A stretch of 64,000 nt of DNA from Cristatella mucedo (Eukaryota; Bryozoa; Phylactolaemata; Cristatellidae): positions 3,681,001 to 3,745,000 of the forward strand of contig WPIO01000029.1 of the NCBI GenBank assembly GCA_009760855.2, in the 5' to 3' direction. The position numbers were made by a program, and so were the translations under genes. The notes under the pieces were generated by a model that did no database searches, was not told where the DNA came from, and saw nothing but the letters and a program-made list of their open reading frames with translations. Shown in pieces: positions 36,125 to 49,800 of the stretch. Every line of letters begins with the position of its first letter. The stretch's first letter is position 1.

Positions 36125-36845
36125 CATCCACACACTGCTGTAACTCACTGCTGGCTGGTCTGCCGGCCTGTGCAATCAGGCAGGCGCTCACAGCTGGTGC
36201 ACAACTCTGCAGCTAGGTTCTTCTGTCGTAAGTGTCACAGTTGCCACATCACACCACTTCTCGCCGACCTGCACTGGCTCCCAGCCATGCAACGCATCGA
36301 CTTCAAGGTTTTGTCACTAACTTTTAGGTCCCTTCATTCTCTAAATTAGGCCTACCTATCAGATCTACTTCCTCAACAGGCTAAGCATCGTACCACCCGC
36401 TTTTCGGAATCTAATGGCTTACATATACTCATACAAACCTCAAATCCTTTGGAGACCACGCCTTTAGTTCTTATACTCCCAAAGCCTGGAACTCATTCCC
36501 GACTTAAGTCACGACATCTCCTGACTTGACCACATTAAAAAAAAAAATAAAAACCCATCTATTTAGGAAAGCATTTAGTGAGTCCCAATAATTCGATCTT
36601 TGTGTACTTATTTTTTTTTAAAAATTTTTTTATGGGTGGTGACACTGTACATGCTGCCACTAACCTTACTTGCATGTTGACCCCGTGCATGGCACCCCTA
36701 ACGATGTTATTCTTGTTGTTTATTTAACGTGCTACCACTAACCACTCAATCGTGGTTTATTTGCAGCAAATGTAAAGTGCCTAGAAAGAGATTGAGTTCT
36801 CTGAGGTTCCTATATCAAACGTTTTGTTATTATTATTATTAATAT
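36125..36845 (+). mobile_element. LINE-A, 5'-truncated, 720 bp
   Basis: Begins at YRPVQSGTYSWCK-like codons, continues through SDLHWLPAMQRIDFKV and a YTPKAWNSFPT-like stretch, then the 3' UTR and tail, ending in (TTA)n at 36845. It has a poly-A slip (about 36536-36547) and a T/A-rich insertion near 36610. It lies about 0.5 kb from the candidate first exon of the TOPBP1-like gene. Confidence 0.82.
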
Positions 36846-37319
36846 AAGTCCACGTCATTAGCACAGAGCGGTCTATTCGACAGCCACTGAGGGCTACCGG
36901 TGTCCAAAATAGGTCATAGCTTACAAGTTACTTCGAAGCTCAAGGCATAACTGACTTAATATACATGAGTTAGACTTTTTATGCCACCTAACTATGGATA
37001 ATCAGATAACCAGTGTTAATCATTATAATCAAAGCACCACGACAGTACCTTGCAGAATTAATCTGGCAGATTTCGCTTTTAAAAATTTCTAATTATTTCA
37101 TATACAAGGTTCATTTGCCGTACGCTGTCTTGAACGGAGGGGATCTTTCGGAGGCTGGAGACAGAATGGCACCCCAGCATAGGACAAATGGCAACCAGCA
37201 AAAACGCTCCTAGTCAAATTGAAACCTAAAAGAAAAATACGAATAGCCTAACTCTTCCCTAACAAGAAACAAGCCGTGCATTTGGATGTCCGCGTCTTTT
37301 TAGTCGCGTTTGTCAATAC

Positions 37320-37433
37320 TTGCAAGTCATCACGAGCAACATCTGAGCATAGGGCGGATGAATGGGTGGGGCTCTTGAAGCGGATGTAGACTAATCGAGG
37401 TAGCGATTCCTCTTTCATGTATATCGCGGCCAT
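37320..37433 (-). CDS. candidate first coding exon of the TOPBP1-like gene
   Basis: A - strand stretch of 38 codons starts at an ATG at 37433 (a second in-frame ATG is at 37418) and ends before a donor gtattg in phase 0. It reads MAAIYMKEESLPRLVYIRFK then SPTHSSALCSDVARDDLQ. Vertebrate TopBP1 begins with a short leader and a hydrophobic V-K-F-L-K-S strand, which LVYIRFKSP resembles. The position, head-to-head with POLR1B, also suits a first exon. The match is short and no second exon was found, so this may be another gene or chance. Confidence 0.35.
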
Positions 37434-37464
37434 GTGCTAGAGCTTTGCCCTTGGCTCTGTGAAC
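37434..37464. promoter_or_regulatory. possible shared promoter between TOPBP1-like gene and POLR1B
   Basis: Only 31 bp separates the candidate TOPBP1-like ATG (37433, -) from the POLR1B ATG (37465, +). No TATA box is visible. If both starts are right, the 5' UTRs must overlap or the true start sites lie inside the neighbour. The case depends on the weak first exon. Confidence 0.3.
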
Positions 37465-37542
37465 ATGCCGGAGCAGTTCACCCCATCGTTAAGGCATTTA
37501 ACCCAGGCCGGATATGGTAATCCGAAGGAAGCTCAGCTACCG
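37465..37542 (+). CDS. POLR1B: POLR1B exon 1 (start codon exon)
   Basis: The exon has 26 codons, starting at the ATG at 37465 and ending in phase 0 before the donor gtatgc. It reads [20 protein letters not shown] and then six more residues. This matches the PSLKHLT...YG.P segment at the N terminus of animal POLR1B. It joins in frame to [16 protein letters not shown] in exon 2, as in other animals. No TATA box is visible upstream. The exon lies 4.76 kb from exon 2, across an intron filled by a GA-rich tract, a CT/TA tract and nested LINEs. The isolated exon is short, but both its residue match and its phase fit. Confidence 0.85.
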
Positions 37543-38525
37543 GTATGCGCGGTCTAGCGCGTGAATTTCTATGCCCGTCTTCGCCCATACGCTCCTGCTC
37601 TCTCGTTGGGCGTACCCACCGCTGTTTCCGTGTGCATACTTTCTCATGGCTTTCTCATGATCATGCAATGGCATCACTATTATGACTGTCACCTGGTTAT
37701 TGTGTTAGAGCTGGGTCTTGTTTATTTATGTGGCATCAATCTCCGTGATGCCTCTACTAGTATTGGTAGCACGTCGTAGAGCGTGTAGCGAATTCAAGCT
37801 GCCGAGTCCGCTGTCTCGATTTTGGGCGAAGTCGTTTGCACGACCGATTGCCTAAACAAGCTCTTTTAACAAAATAACTGCGCCTTTCCCATTGCTTAAA
37901 AGTCACATGGCATCAGCTGAGGCATGTTGTTGCCTTTGTTAATGTAATGCCTAGCTCATATCCTGGCTGTTCGTAATAGACGTGGACTCTTGTAGTGGTC
38001 AATCCCCCTTTTGCAAGCTAATAATGCTTCATATAAGTTTTTTCTAGGAATTAGTAGCTAGTAGGGCCTCAACGCTGGCCGTGCTTGCAAATGTCAAGTC
38101 AGAATGTGTGACTTCCGGTTGGAAGATTTGCATTCCTTGCCATACAAGCTGTGACATTTTTCGAGATGTAACAATGCAAATTTCAGATTGAGTAGTTATT
38201 CGTTTTAACCGCTCTCTTTCGATGGGTACAATATCATGCCTACATTTTTAAGAACCATCATACGCTTTTTTGGTTGAGTACACGCAGACAATCTTCATCG
38301 TTTCGGTCAGGCATGCAGTTTTTCGCTTGATCTACGGCGAAGCAGCTGAGAAAATTCGTGTTATGAGCACAGTCTCTCGTTCCTGGACTGGGATTCATAA
38401 TCTCAATAGATTGTAGCTCACCCGCATGTACGGAATGCAGAGGGGGAGAGAGAAGAAAGAGAGAGAGCAAGAGGGAGGGAGAGAGGGAAGAAAGAGAGAG
38501 AGCAAGAGGGAGAGAGAGCAAGAGG

Positions 38526-38624
<99 letters not shown>

Positions 38625-39000
38625 AAAAGAGAAAGACAGAGAGAGAGACAGACAGATGGAGAGAGAGAGAGACAAGAGAGGGAGAGAGAGAGAGAGAGAG
38701 GGAGAGCAAGAGAGAAAAGCATAAAGCAGTTCTGAATGTTTCATTCCTTTTGCTCAGCCTTTCCTTCTTTCTCTGGCATCATCTATTTCACATTCGTCCT
38801 TTCTTTTTGGTATTTGTTTTCTCATTCTACTTTTGTCTCTCACTCATTCTCTATTGTCTCTGTCAATGCTTCTCTCTTTCTGTTGTTCTGTTTCGGCCAG
38901 TCTGTCAGTATCTGTTGCTGTCTCATTCTCCGTTTCTCTTTCTCTCACAGCCTGTCTTGTCTATCTTTATTTTTTGGTCTCCCTCTCCCCTTATTCCCTG

Positions 39001-39075
<75 letters not shown>

Positions 39076-42000
39076 CATACACACATATATATATCTGCTA
39101 TTCTCATTAATTTTCTGTTGCTGTCTTTCGTACTTCATTTACCTTAATGTGTTTGTCTATGTCAATTTTGCTTCTCTCCCCTTCCATTTCCGTCTTTCTC
39201 GGTGATTTTTTGATCTCTTTCTGTCTTATTTTCTCACTCCGTCTCATTCATTGTTAAGTACAAGCAAGAATTCGAAGCAAACAGAAAAACTATGTATTTG
39301 AGGCAAGTCTTCGCCATCATACAGCTTGACGAATCATCGACACCGTGTGCTCTTAGCTGCCCCAACATAACGAAATATGGTAGTTAAAAGAAATTGGCTG
39401 GAATGACAGCTGCAGCTTATATGGCAAATGATAAGTATTAAGAGTTAATATTGCTGGCTATGAAGCCTTTTATTTTGGCACGGTGCTCTTCGTAAAAGCT
39501 ACTGAAACTGTTGCCACTGATTGTTTACTATTGATGTATCACATAAACAGTATGTCTGATTGAGAGACATTTGGTTCTGAATGACAGCCTATTTCCTGAA
39601 CACTGATCAAACGGAACTCATTCATAGGAAACCCTAAGCATAAGACTGGAATAAGAAGCTTTATCCTTGCACTTGGTGTTGCCGTAATGCGACCAAATCA
39701 TCAAGTGCTCTTAATTATTGTGTCCTATGAAAAGTGTCCTTTTTCATGACTGCTTGGCGTCTACAGTTTTTACCCAAGAGGACTGCCTCCAAAGCTAGCC
39801 ATCATGTTCGATCCCCATCCTGGATTAGGAGCTACTTAGTGGCAATAGAGACACGGCAGTGGCTGGTTAATGACTAGCTCCCTCGATATCTCGATAGACG
39901 TGACTACTGTAAGTCATTGTTAGCTGGATTACCAAAACAAAGCTATCAAGCCTCTACATCTGGCGATGAATGTGGCTACAAGGCTTGTCTCTAAATCCAA
40001 GAAATGTAGTCACATGTCTCGTTTGCTAAAGCAGCTGCAATGACTCCTAGTTGATGATAAAAACAATAAATAACCCCCTTAGAGAACTCAATCTCTTTCT
40101 AGGCCATTTACAGATGCTGTATAGAAAGCATTACCAGATGATTGGTGGTAACATCCGAAAGCAGCAGGCACAGTGTAAGCAGGTACATGCACACGTAGGA
40201 CGAATTGCAAAGACTCGCCTAATGCTGTGATAAACAGGTGCGTTTTAAGTTTCTTTTTAATGTCACGTCAGAGGACGTTGTGATGTGCATCGGTAGTTAG
40301 TTCCAGGTTTTGGGAGCATAGGAACTAAAGGCACGGTTTTGACGTTCGTAAGGCTAAATGATTTGAGTCAGAACGGCTGTTTTATGATGAGTTGAATGCG
40401 GGGCTGATGTAGTCGTCTAATGAAAGGTCACTTTAAAGCAGGATGCCTAAATTACATGCAGATTCAAAAGGACATATACTAGCGGAGCCGATTTGAGTGT
40501 TGGGTTTTTCCAATTTCCGAATCACACTTGGTTTGCCCATAACTAGTCGGTTGGTTTTGTTGCCATTAAATTTAAGAAAGTTTGCTGCTATCCATGTACG
40601 GATGTCATCAATACATCAGCAAGGGTTTGTGGAGAATTCGACGTGCTCGAGGGCTGGGAGGGATCAAAGCAAAGGTACAGCTGAGTGTCGTCTGCATAGA
40701 AGTAAAAGTTTAGATTGTGCTTGGCGATCACATCGGCGAGAGGGAGACTATAAACTGTGAAACGAAGTGGACCAAGCACAAAGCCCTGAGTTACCCATCA
40801 CTTACGTGGTTCCTCGGATGATGTTGTCCATTCACATCTATATTCTGGAGTCTCCCACTGAGATAGGACCTGAGCCATTGTAGTGCAGTGCCAGTGATGC
40901 CCAGGCGAGATTCGAGACGCTCAAGAAGGACATGGGTGATCAATAGTTTCGGATGCGGCCGAAAGATCAAGCAGAAAAAGCAGAGAAATTTGACCCAAGT
41001 CTGCATTATTGAGAAGGTCGTTATACACCCTAAGAAATGCTGATTGTCAAGTTATTAGCACTAAACCGAGACTGGAACTTATTTGCTAGGTTTGAGGTCT
41101 CAATATTATGAGTTTATATGGTCTGCCACAACTCGTTTCAGTGTCTTTGATAGGAACCGAAGAAGGGAGACTGGAAGAAGCTGCTCAAGTCGTCATGGTC
41201 TAGCATTGCTTTCTCAACTAGTGACCTCACAACAGCCTTTTGAAAGGTGCAGGGACATGACCTGAGGCTAAGGACATATTTATTATGTTAGTAATGCATA
41301 AATATTAGCAGCAGATCAAAGCATTGTAGAAGTAGGACAGTGGAAATAGAGTCTAGAGGACAAGTAGTCTTCTTTGACTGGGAGATGAAAGTCAGGATAA
41401 GGTCAGTCGTGGCCTCCTTGAATGAAGACATCGATGTAGTGTATGGAATTAATGGACAGCAGTTCGGTGTTGATGTAATTGAGGGGCTAGAGTCCAGAGG
41501 GGATGCTGCAACTTTAGGGATAGACACCCTGATCTTGTCTATCTTGCTGACTAAAAAGCTTGAGAGGCGATCGGCAGGGTCACCACAAAGATCACTAGGT
41601 AAGGATCAACCAGGCGCATAGCAAAATTCTTAATCTGATTCCAAGGCTTGCCGTGGCTTGGCTCGTTCATACCTAGCTGGATTGCTGCAGTAATTTTTTA
41701 TTGGTCAATACAAACAAGCAGGGTAAGAGTCGTTAAGGCAGTTCTGCCACTACGCAAGTAAGGCTGTTGAATCAGCTGACCTTTACTATTTTAATAGGTT
41801 CAACCTACTCTTGCCCTCAGGTCCTGTCTGGACTTCAAATGAGCTATACGGTTTTTCCTCCTGAATATTGTTTGTTGGTAACATAAACTTTTGCTTTGCA
41901 GGTCCTAGGCTATGAAACTCACTTCCACAATTTTTATGTACGATATCTCCTGCTGCCGATCATAGCACTTCCTTTCCAGCTATCCTGCAGTTCTGGTTCT

Positions 42001-43768
42001 TTCAATGCTACTAACTTGTTCGACTGTACTCCCGACTCAGCTATACTTCTCACTTTCTCTTTGTTGAATGAGATGAGGTCTGTTGGCAAATGCATGTGCA
42101 TAGAAAGCTGCCAGGGCTTTTCGTGGGCTGTGGAAAACTCCAGTGTAACACCAACTTAGTCTTTGCAACTTAAGGAGTTATAGCTGAAGAGACGTAGTAA
42201 CATCATTGAAATTGTTGACTTAGCCTCTCGTTCGTGACGTGGTCATGCTGATGGTATACTGTGTCGAGTAATCTATTACAAACTATTTGTTGTCTTTAGG
42301 CATTACAGGAACTGACCAGACCTCACATAGACTCGTTTAACTATGTTTTACAAGAGGGCTTGAGATGTGCCGTACAAGTAAGTGAGATCATGTTGCTGGT
42401 CAGCGAAACCTTGGCTGTTCTGTATATTGCATGCATATGCTTTAGCACGTTTGCTCGGTCTCTTCAATGGATTGAAAAATTCTTATGCTCAGCTGTTAGG
42501 CATGTCAGTGTTTAAAGTGGCCATATACTTGAGAAACATTAAGCTATCATTCCCACCAGTTTTGCATAAATCTGGATATCGAAATACAAGAGATTAGATA
42601 TGCCCGGTGGCTTTCTAGACTGGTTCAGGTGATTAAACCAGACTAATGATTTGGGGAATGAAGTCGCATGTGACATTACTCGCGGTCTATCTACAATGGG
42701 AAGGAAGTCAAGGAAATACAAGGAAATACTTTGGGCCCTGAGTGTAGATGTTGGATGGATATCGGGCTGTGTTGAGCATGCAGGTTGAGAGGTACAAGTA
42801 TATACTGTAGGTGTAACTGATTGTTGCTATTGAAGTTGGCATGCTAGTCCGGCCTTGTTTACTAGCCGCGAGTAATTGGGATGAGATCTGGCATGTGTAA
42901 AAACTGTTGCTGCTCCATGAAGCTCTTGCTGTGAGCTCTGCTATTTTTTTATGTCTGAAACGATTTTGGTGTTTTCTAGTATATGAAGCCGTGCCAGTTT
43001 GCTCTGCCAAATGGTCAGCGGGTCACCATCAGCATAGTGGTAAGCTTTCTTATATTAACCTCATATGTGACACAGGAAAGTGCTGTTTGTTTGCTCTGAA
43101 GACAGCATGGTTATTGTAGGATGCCACCATTGGCGTGCCGAAAGTTTCGTCATTGAACTGCCTTGCAAAAACGCTGAAAGTGTATCCTGCTGAGGTACGT
43201 CTGTTTTTGCACGTGTGCAGCATTATCAAATCAACTGCCAGAAAAAGCTTGCGCAGATAGTGCTGTGCTTTTAGTTCCCGGATCATTCAGAACGTGAGCC
43301 CATAACATTCGAAGACACTGCCACTGTCTGCCGATGATCCTGCTTTGCTGAGACTGCATTGTCACAACCAAAGCAGTCGTAAATCACTAAGACCCCCCTG
43401 AGTACTGTGTCTGACACTAGCTAATAGATTGTCTGTTGCAAAGGAAATGTTATGTGATGTTTCCTAGATGTATGCTTATGTCACTTTTGCCCTTCTTTGC
43501 CCTTCTCTCTACATGTCCCACTATGTCCACTCATCTGCCCCTCTCGTTTCTATCCCTTAATCTCCACCCTTTGCCCGCCTGTCTACTGTCTGTCTGCTGT
43601 TTTTATCTTATTTTACCACACTCCGTCTGTCTTTCTCTTCTCTTTTTTTCTTCCATTTTTTCTCTTTGGCACAGTTGCGCACAAACACTCAGACACATAT
43701 GCAAATAAAGATGCACACACATCAAGTCACACCTACACAGACAGACATGCGCACATATAAAGATGCAC

Positions 43769-43833
<65 letters not shown>

Positions 43834-46800
43834 TCTGCCTGTCTTTCTATCTTTTGCCCTCTCACCCTATCTGATGTTAGTGCCGTCAAATCAATGGAAC
43901 TAATGGGGCTTGTTATCATATATGAACAAATAAGGGATATAAATTCATTGCCAAAGATGCCTGTAAAAGATCTTTTGGTTTTAGAGGTTACGGACTTGTA
44001 TGTGAATGTTCGACAATAATTTTTGCTGCTATTCTGACTCGTTCCCTTCCTATTTTATATGTTCAGTTCCTTACCCAGTAATAGTTGTACTTAGTTGTGG
44101 CTAGTATTTCTTAGTAGCTACTCTTAAGTGATGCCATAAAAATTGAAATTAAGAACTTGCTGACTGGCTCGTAGTGGTGCTGTTACAGCCTGTCTTTTGA
44201 CTCATTTGCCAATATAGAGCTGCTACTCACGTTTCAGAACTCGGTACCAGCATTATAGTAAGCAGTATATTGGCTGTACTCGTGCAAGGAAATTTGGTAT
44301 TATTATTGGCGGAATTCCCAATTACAAGCATTTTTTGACCAACACATTCCGTGTACCACTTCTGTTTAAAACTGGTTTTATAAGTGCGGCACCTATGTTT
44401 TATTTGTACCCAGATTGTAACTAGGTAAGGAGATTTAATGTCATGCTTGCTCTCTTATGTGGTATAACATGTTTTATTAATAGTGCCGTGAGAGGGGTGC
44501 AACTTACAGAGCTCCGCTGCAAGCCCGTGTATCTTGTGTGGTGGACAGCGTCCCACAAGGGGACCTTGATCGTATTTTGGGCGAAGTCCCCATTATGGTT
44601 AAGGTATGCTGCTGCTTCAGTGATTGGCCCACTGGCCTCACTGCTCTTGACACTCGATCGATTAATTATATATGTTTTTGCCTAGCTGGTGTGCATTTCC
44701 TACGTTGTGTCTTCTTTAACACTCGTTCGTAAATATTCTCTTTTTAAAATTCAGTCCCGAGCCTGCAACCTCAGCCGCCTGACTCCGGCAGAATTGGTGA
44801 AACACGGCGAAGAAGAGGAAGAAATGGGTGGCTATTTTGTGATCAACGGTATCGAGCGAATCGTCCGCATACTAATCATGCCACGAAGACAGCAGGTGCG
44901 TTCTGTTGATTCTCGCAAAGCCTGGATGACCGCTTGCTAGTTAGTTGCTGCTCACCGGGCTTTTCTAGAGTGATTTTTTTCTAGTAGCAGCAGCTCGATA
45001 GATTGTTGGTTGTGTGTGTATATTCGTGTTTGTCCTCTATAAACGTGTCTGTCCTTCGATTTCGATGTCGTCACTTCGTTCAGCTAGACTCGACTGCTGT
45101 CAATGCTCGATGCCCGAGCTTCGGTTAGAGCCGAAAGGACTTTGTGTTTTTAGGTGTTTGTGCACTGAGTCGTCCAACAGTTGTGCACACTGTCATGTTG
45201 CTTTAGTTGCCGATGTCATTCTTCCCACTTGCCTTTCCATATTTTAGTTTTAGCTGCTTGCATATCCTTCAATCTAGGTCTTCTCATTGAAGCCGATACG
45301 GGCGTCTTTAGACATCTCGTCATCGCTCATCGGTCATTGGTCTCTAGTCATCGGTCCACTAGTCATCAAGTCATTGGTGTTATGGTGGTGGTTTAGCACT
45401 ATGGTTGCCTAAACTGATCTCACAGAATCGATCACCCGTTGGCTGTTTCGCCTTACATGTCTCTCCATTTGCACCCTGTCTCCTTCGCTAGAATGCTGTG
45501 GTCTGCAAGCGGTTCACTAGCTCGATTTCGGCCGAGATGGCAACACGTAGTTGTCTCACTGCCCAGGCTGTGTGCGATAGTGGCACCCTCTAATGGCACC
45601 TTGTGCCACTCTTTTGTAGCCTATTTGTTTAACTAGGCCGTCGTGGAAGACCAGGGGCAAACTGTACACAGAGTACGGTGTCAGCATTCGGTGCGTTCGA
45701 GATGACCAGTTCGGCGTGGTAAGCTGCTTTATTACAGCCGAGGGCTTCGATATGCATATTTACTGTGCGACTTTGTTCTGGACGTGACATAGTCAACCGC
45801 AGAAGCAGTCATAGTGGCAGCAGCTTGGCACTCGATTGTTACTAAAAAGAAAAAAGCGAGAGCAGATGCATTCGGGCAGTATACCGGGCTCAGGCACGTA
45901 CCTGGTCATTTTAAAGCTGCGACGAATCCCTGTTTTGAGTGCCTGGGATAAGTCTTAATGATGAAATTGGTAGAATGCTGGCATGGAGACCACCAGCAGG
46001 TGGCTCTTTTACCGATCGTGGCTAATTTTTCTGCTCCAGGTGACCTGGCAGACAGCCCTCAGTCGGTTTTTTGGGTTCCCTTTATTAAAATGAAAGCCGT
46101 CGACTAGAATTTTACTTCTTTCCATTGAATTTTCTGTGAATGTCTTCCAAATGGCTTCATTTGTTTGTTTGTTTTTAGACTAACATTCTGCACTACTTGT
46201 CCAACGGGACAGTTACAGCTAGTTTTTCGTACAACAAGGAACAGTTCTTTGTACCGGTCGTACTGCTCATGAAGGTTTGTACTTGTAACAGGCTTTTTGC
46301 TGGCTCGAAAAATTGTCATCTAACAGCAGAACAACAACTTTTCTAGGCGCTTGTTGATGTAACGGACCATTTTATATATCAAGAGCTGACAAGAGGTCGA
46401 GAGACAGATTCTTTCTACAAAGGGTAAGAAACAGGCCAGCTTCATGATGCTAGGCTCGGTATGTATTCACAACAGGCACGGTCGGGGTTGGTGCTCTACA
46501 TAGGTAATGTTTGAATCATAAGAGCCACAGATGGACTCCTCTTCTTCCGTGACTCCCACAGCTGTTGGGCTAAAATGGAAATAGTGCCGCGAGGCACCTA
46601 CGTGGCTCGTCAGTAAGTCTTTTATCACAGCTTGTGCACGTTGCTCGGGTTCAGACATGCAACGTAAAGAAAAGGAGCATCGGTATTATTCTTTAATGTT
46701 GCCTGAAACGACTACACTTTTGGAGAACTTGGGGTTGCTGCCATTGCATCACGGTGTAGGCAAAATTTTATATGAGAAAGCAAGAAACAGTGAACACAGC

Positions 46801-49800
46801 ATTTCAAAGTGACGGTAGAAAGGATCGCTACTATCACTTAAGTTTCTCTGTGCATATTGACGCTACAGAGTGTCGTTTCAGTTGTACCGTATCAGGCAAA
46901 CCAAGAACAGCAAATGTAAAGTGCCTAGAAAGTGATTGAGTTTTTGAGGGCGCTATATCAAGTGTATTATTGTTATTATTATTATTACCGACGAAGTCGG
47001 TAATCCTATCTGCCTATCGGCTGCATTTACTCTTGTTCATTGCCGGCCTTTGAAATGAGCTGTTCGAGGCATCAAGTGGCTTTGAACTCAGCAACTTCAC
47101 CAAGCTATTACATTTCTTAGAAGCATGAATTATTTTTTCTCACAATAACCCGTGCTGCAGCTTGTGCTGAAAAGAGCGCAGTCATGACTTGAAGTCTCTT
47201 GATGTACAGTGCCTGGTCAGTCATCGAGCACTCTGCTGTCAAAATCGTCCCAGGAGCACGATGCCGCAGGCTCGATCTCGTGGCAGCTCACGTGGGTGCT
47301 CGCGAAGCTTAGAGCAACCGAGGTGAACGGTGCTAGAAAAGGCTGCAGCGAGGCCATCGAGTTGTTGGGCGTCAGCAGAGGCCTCCAACAACTCACCTCA
47401 TTCTCTTCAAGCTGCTGCAGCTTTGGTGGACAATGTCTGCCTATTGTGCTGAAATAGTAGTGATAATTGAATGGCCACCTGGCATTTCGGAAGTTGAGAT
47501 CGCAAAATTAGTTTAAAAGCAATTCTCGGCTAGTTAGGAACATTGCTATTAGGGGAGATTTTTTGGGTTCAATATGATTAAAGTGAATGGAATGTCGCGG
47601 ATTATGTAGATTCCATGTTGCACAAGGACAGTAAGTAATGCAGTTATCAGGCTAGAACCATAGTTGGAATTGTGTGCTGCAAAAATGAAATTGCAAGCCT
47701 AGCTGTTTTAGGTTGTTAATCTGGTCATACTTTTATATCGTTTAAAGCACAGTCACAACTAGTATTTAGGGCAATGGGTGGGCCTGGGGAGTTTTTTTCA
47801 AGAACCTGCTGATGGTCCGCTGGTGCTCACCCGTGGTTAAAAAATAACGAGGATTGCACTAACGCAAGAGACCCAATCTGCAATTCTTAGATGCACACAC
47901 ACACACACACACACACGCCTGCATGATCAGCTTACTTTGCTAAGAAAATCGAAATTGTTAGTATCCATCCAGTAAGTATTGATGTTCCTTTATTATGTAA
48001 ACTGACATAACTTCTTAGAGGAGATTTACTTGTAATGAGTTTGTCCAATATTGTGCCGTTCGATGATCATGTTCCTTGCATTGCTTCACACTGGTATTGC
48101 TTTGGTTCATGTTGTCTTGTGTAGCGTAACTGTTTTGGCCTTCTTACTTTGGGGTTTATATTGGCTTACATCAGATGCTTTTTTGACCTGTCGACTGACT
48201 TATGTCTTCTGGTATTGTTTATGCCAGATGCATTGCCAGTATGCTCCGTCAAGTTCAGGACGAAGGCTTGCTCAAGCACAGCGCTATCCTGAAGTATATA
48301 GGAGAAAGGTTCCGTGTACGATTAACTGGCATGCCAACGTGGTTTACTGATGTGGAGGCCGGTGTTTTGCTCTTGAGGTGAGTCTAATATGTTGAAAGCA
48401 GAGGCACTTCACCTCTCGACTATATTTTCACTTCTAGGCACACCAGCCAGTAGCATCAGTTGAAATTACTTTTCTCAATGCAACAGTGGCGGAACCGACC
48501 ACTTGTAATGCCTGGTTTTCTAATGGAAGCCATATTAAAAATGCCTGGCCTGCATAGCATGCCTGATATACAGTTAAATTTAGTCAAAGGGATACAAACT
48601 TATTAAAGCAGTCTACTCATTAGTCTCACGCTGATCTGGCTGCTGTTCATGTTGATTCTCCTGTCATTTAACCTCACATAGGAGCTATCTGGCCTCCCAA
48701 ATACTGCCTCTTATCGGGTCTTTTATTTGCACTTACAGACATTTTTGATTGTACCTAAAATAATATATTATAATAAAAATATGTCGTTTTTATAACCCCT
48801 TAAGAGAGCTTAATCTCTATCCAGGCGCTTAACAACTCGATGCAAGATAAGCAATACCCATGGGTTGGTGACATGTATGCTATCATTCCCTTTGCAGCAA
48901 ATGTAAAGCGCCTAGGAAGAGATTGAGTTCTCTGAGGGTGCTTTATCAAGTGCATTATTATTATTATTATCAAACTTGCAAAAGCAAGCAAGTATCCTGC
49001 TAAAGCCTGGATACTAAAGCAAACATTAAACACTCATGGCCACCGGTTAGTAAGAACTCAGACAAGTACCATGCACTGAATCATGCACGCACAAAGCACA
49101 CTGGAACAAAACAAGACAAGTTCACATGAGTGTAGAGAAAGCTGATTGGAGCAGATACGTCTTTAGCTGAGGCTTAACAGATGCAAGGTAATTTTGCAGG
49201 TAGTGGCCATTGCCGGAAGCAAGTTCCTGACTTTCGGTGTGTGTGAGTTAAAAGCTGGATCACCTTAACATTTCAATTTAGTGCGAGTGACGGGGAGATT
49301 ACTAGATGCTTCGGAACAGGTGGTGCGAGAGCACGTGACCGGAAGAGCAAGGAGGTCGGATAGGTAGGCTGGTGCAAGCAAGTGAACTGACTTATCTAAA
49401 CAGCTCTTGATCTCAGATACTGTGCCCAGAGAGTGCGTGCTTATGCTGTGTATATGCAGCGTTGCAGCCGGTGCTCTGGCGTTGAGAAGCTTTCACGTTT
49501 ATCCAGTCTAATTGCTGCCTGCTCTCTACCTAGTGTATCAGACTCAGCACTCTGATGTGCGATTCGGTGGCTGCTGTCCTCATTGGAGCTACTGCTTACT
49601 TATATCGAACAGTCTAGCCATTGTTGCTATTTATCTAAACGTGGCTTAACTGCTCTGGTTTGCCTTTGCTCAAGGTCGATTGCTAGGGACTAGCCTAAGG
49701 CAGCCACCATTGTGGCTGAGTGAGATGAGATGCTACTTGTGCTGTGCACATACTTATCGTTTACCCTGCAGGGAGTGCATTTGCATTCACTTGTCGAACA

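Noticed and set aside
38258-39205. Long Ser/Leu or Arg/Glu frames over GA/CT and TA arrays (also at 18316, 20484, 22830 and 32000)
   Set aside because: They are translations of dinucleotide repeats with no composition or splice context of a gene.
47209-47457. 82-codon + frame in POLR1B intron 9
   Set aside because: It has no match to POLR1B between exons 9 and 10, which already join in frame, and no recognisable domain.
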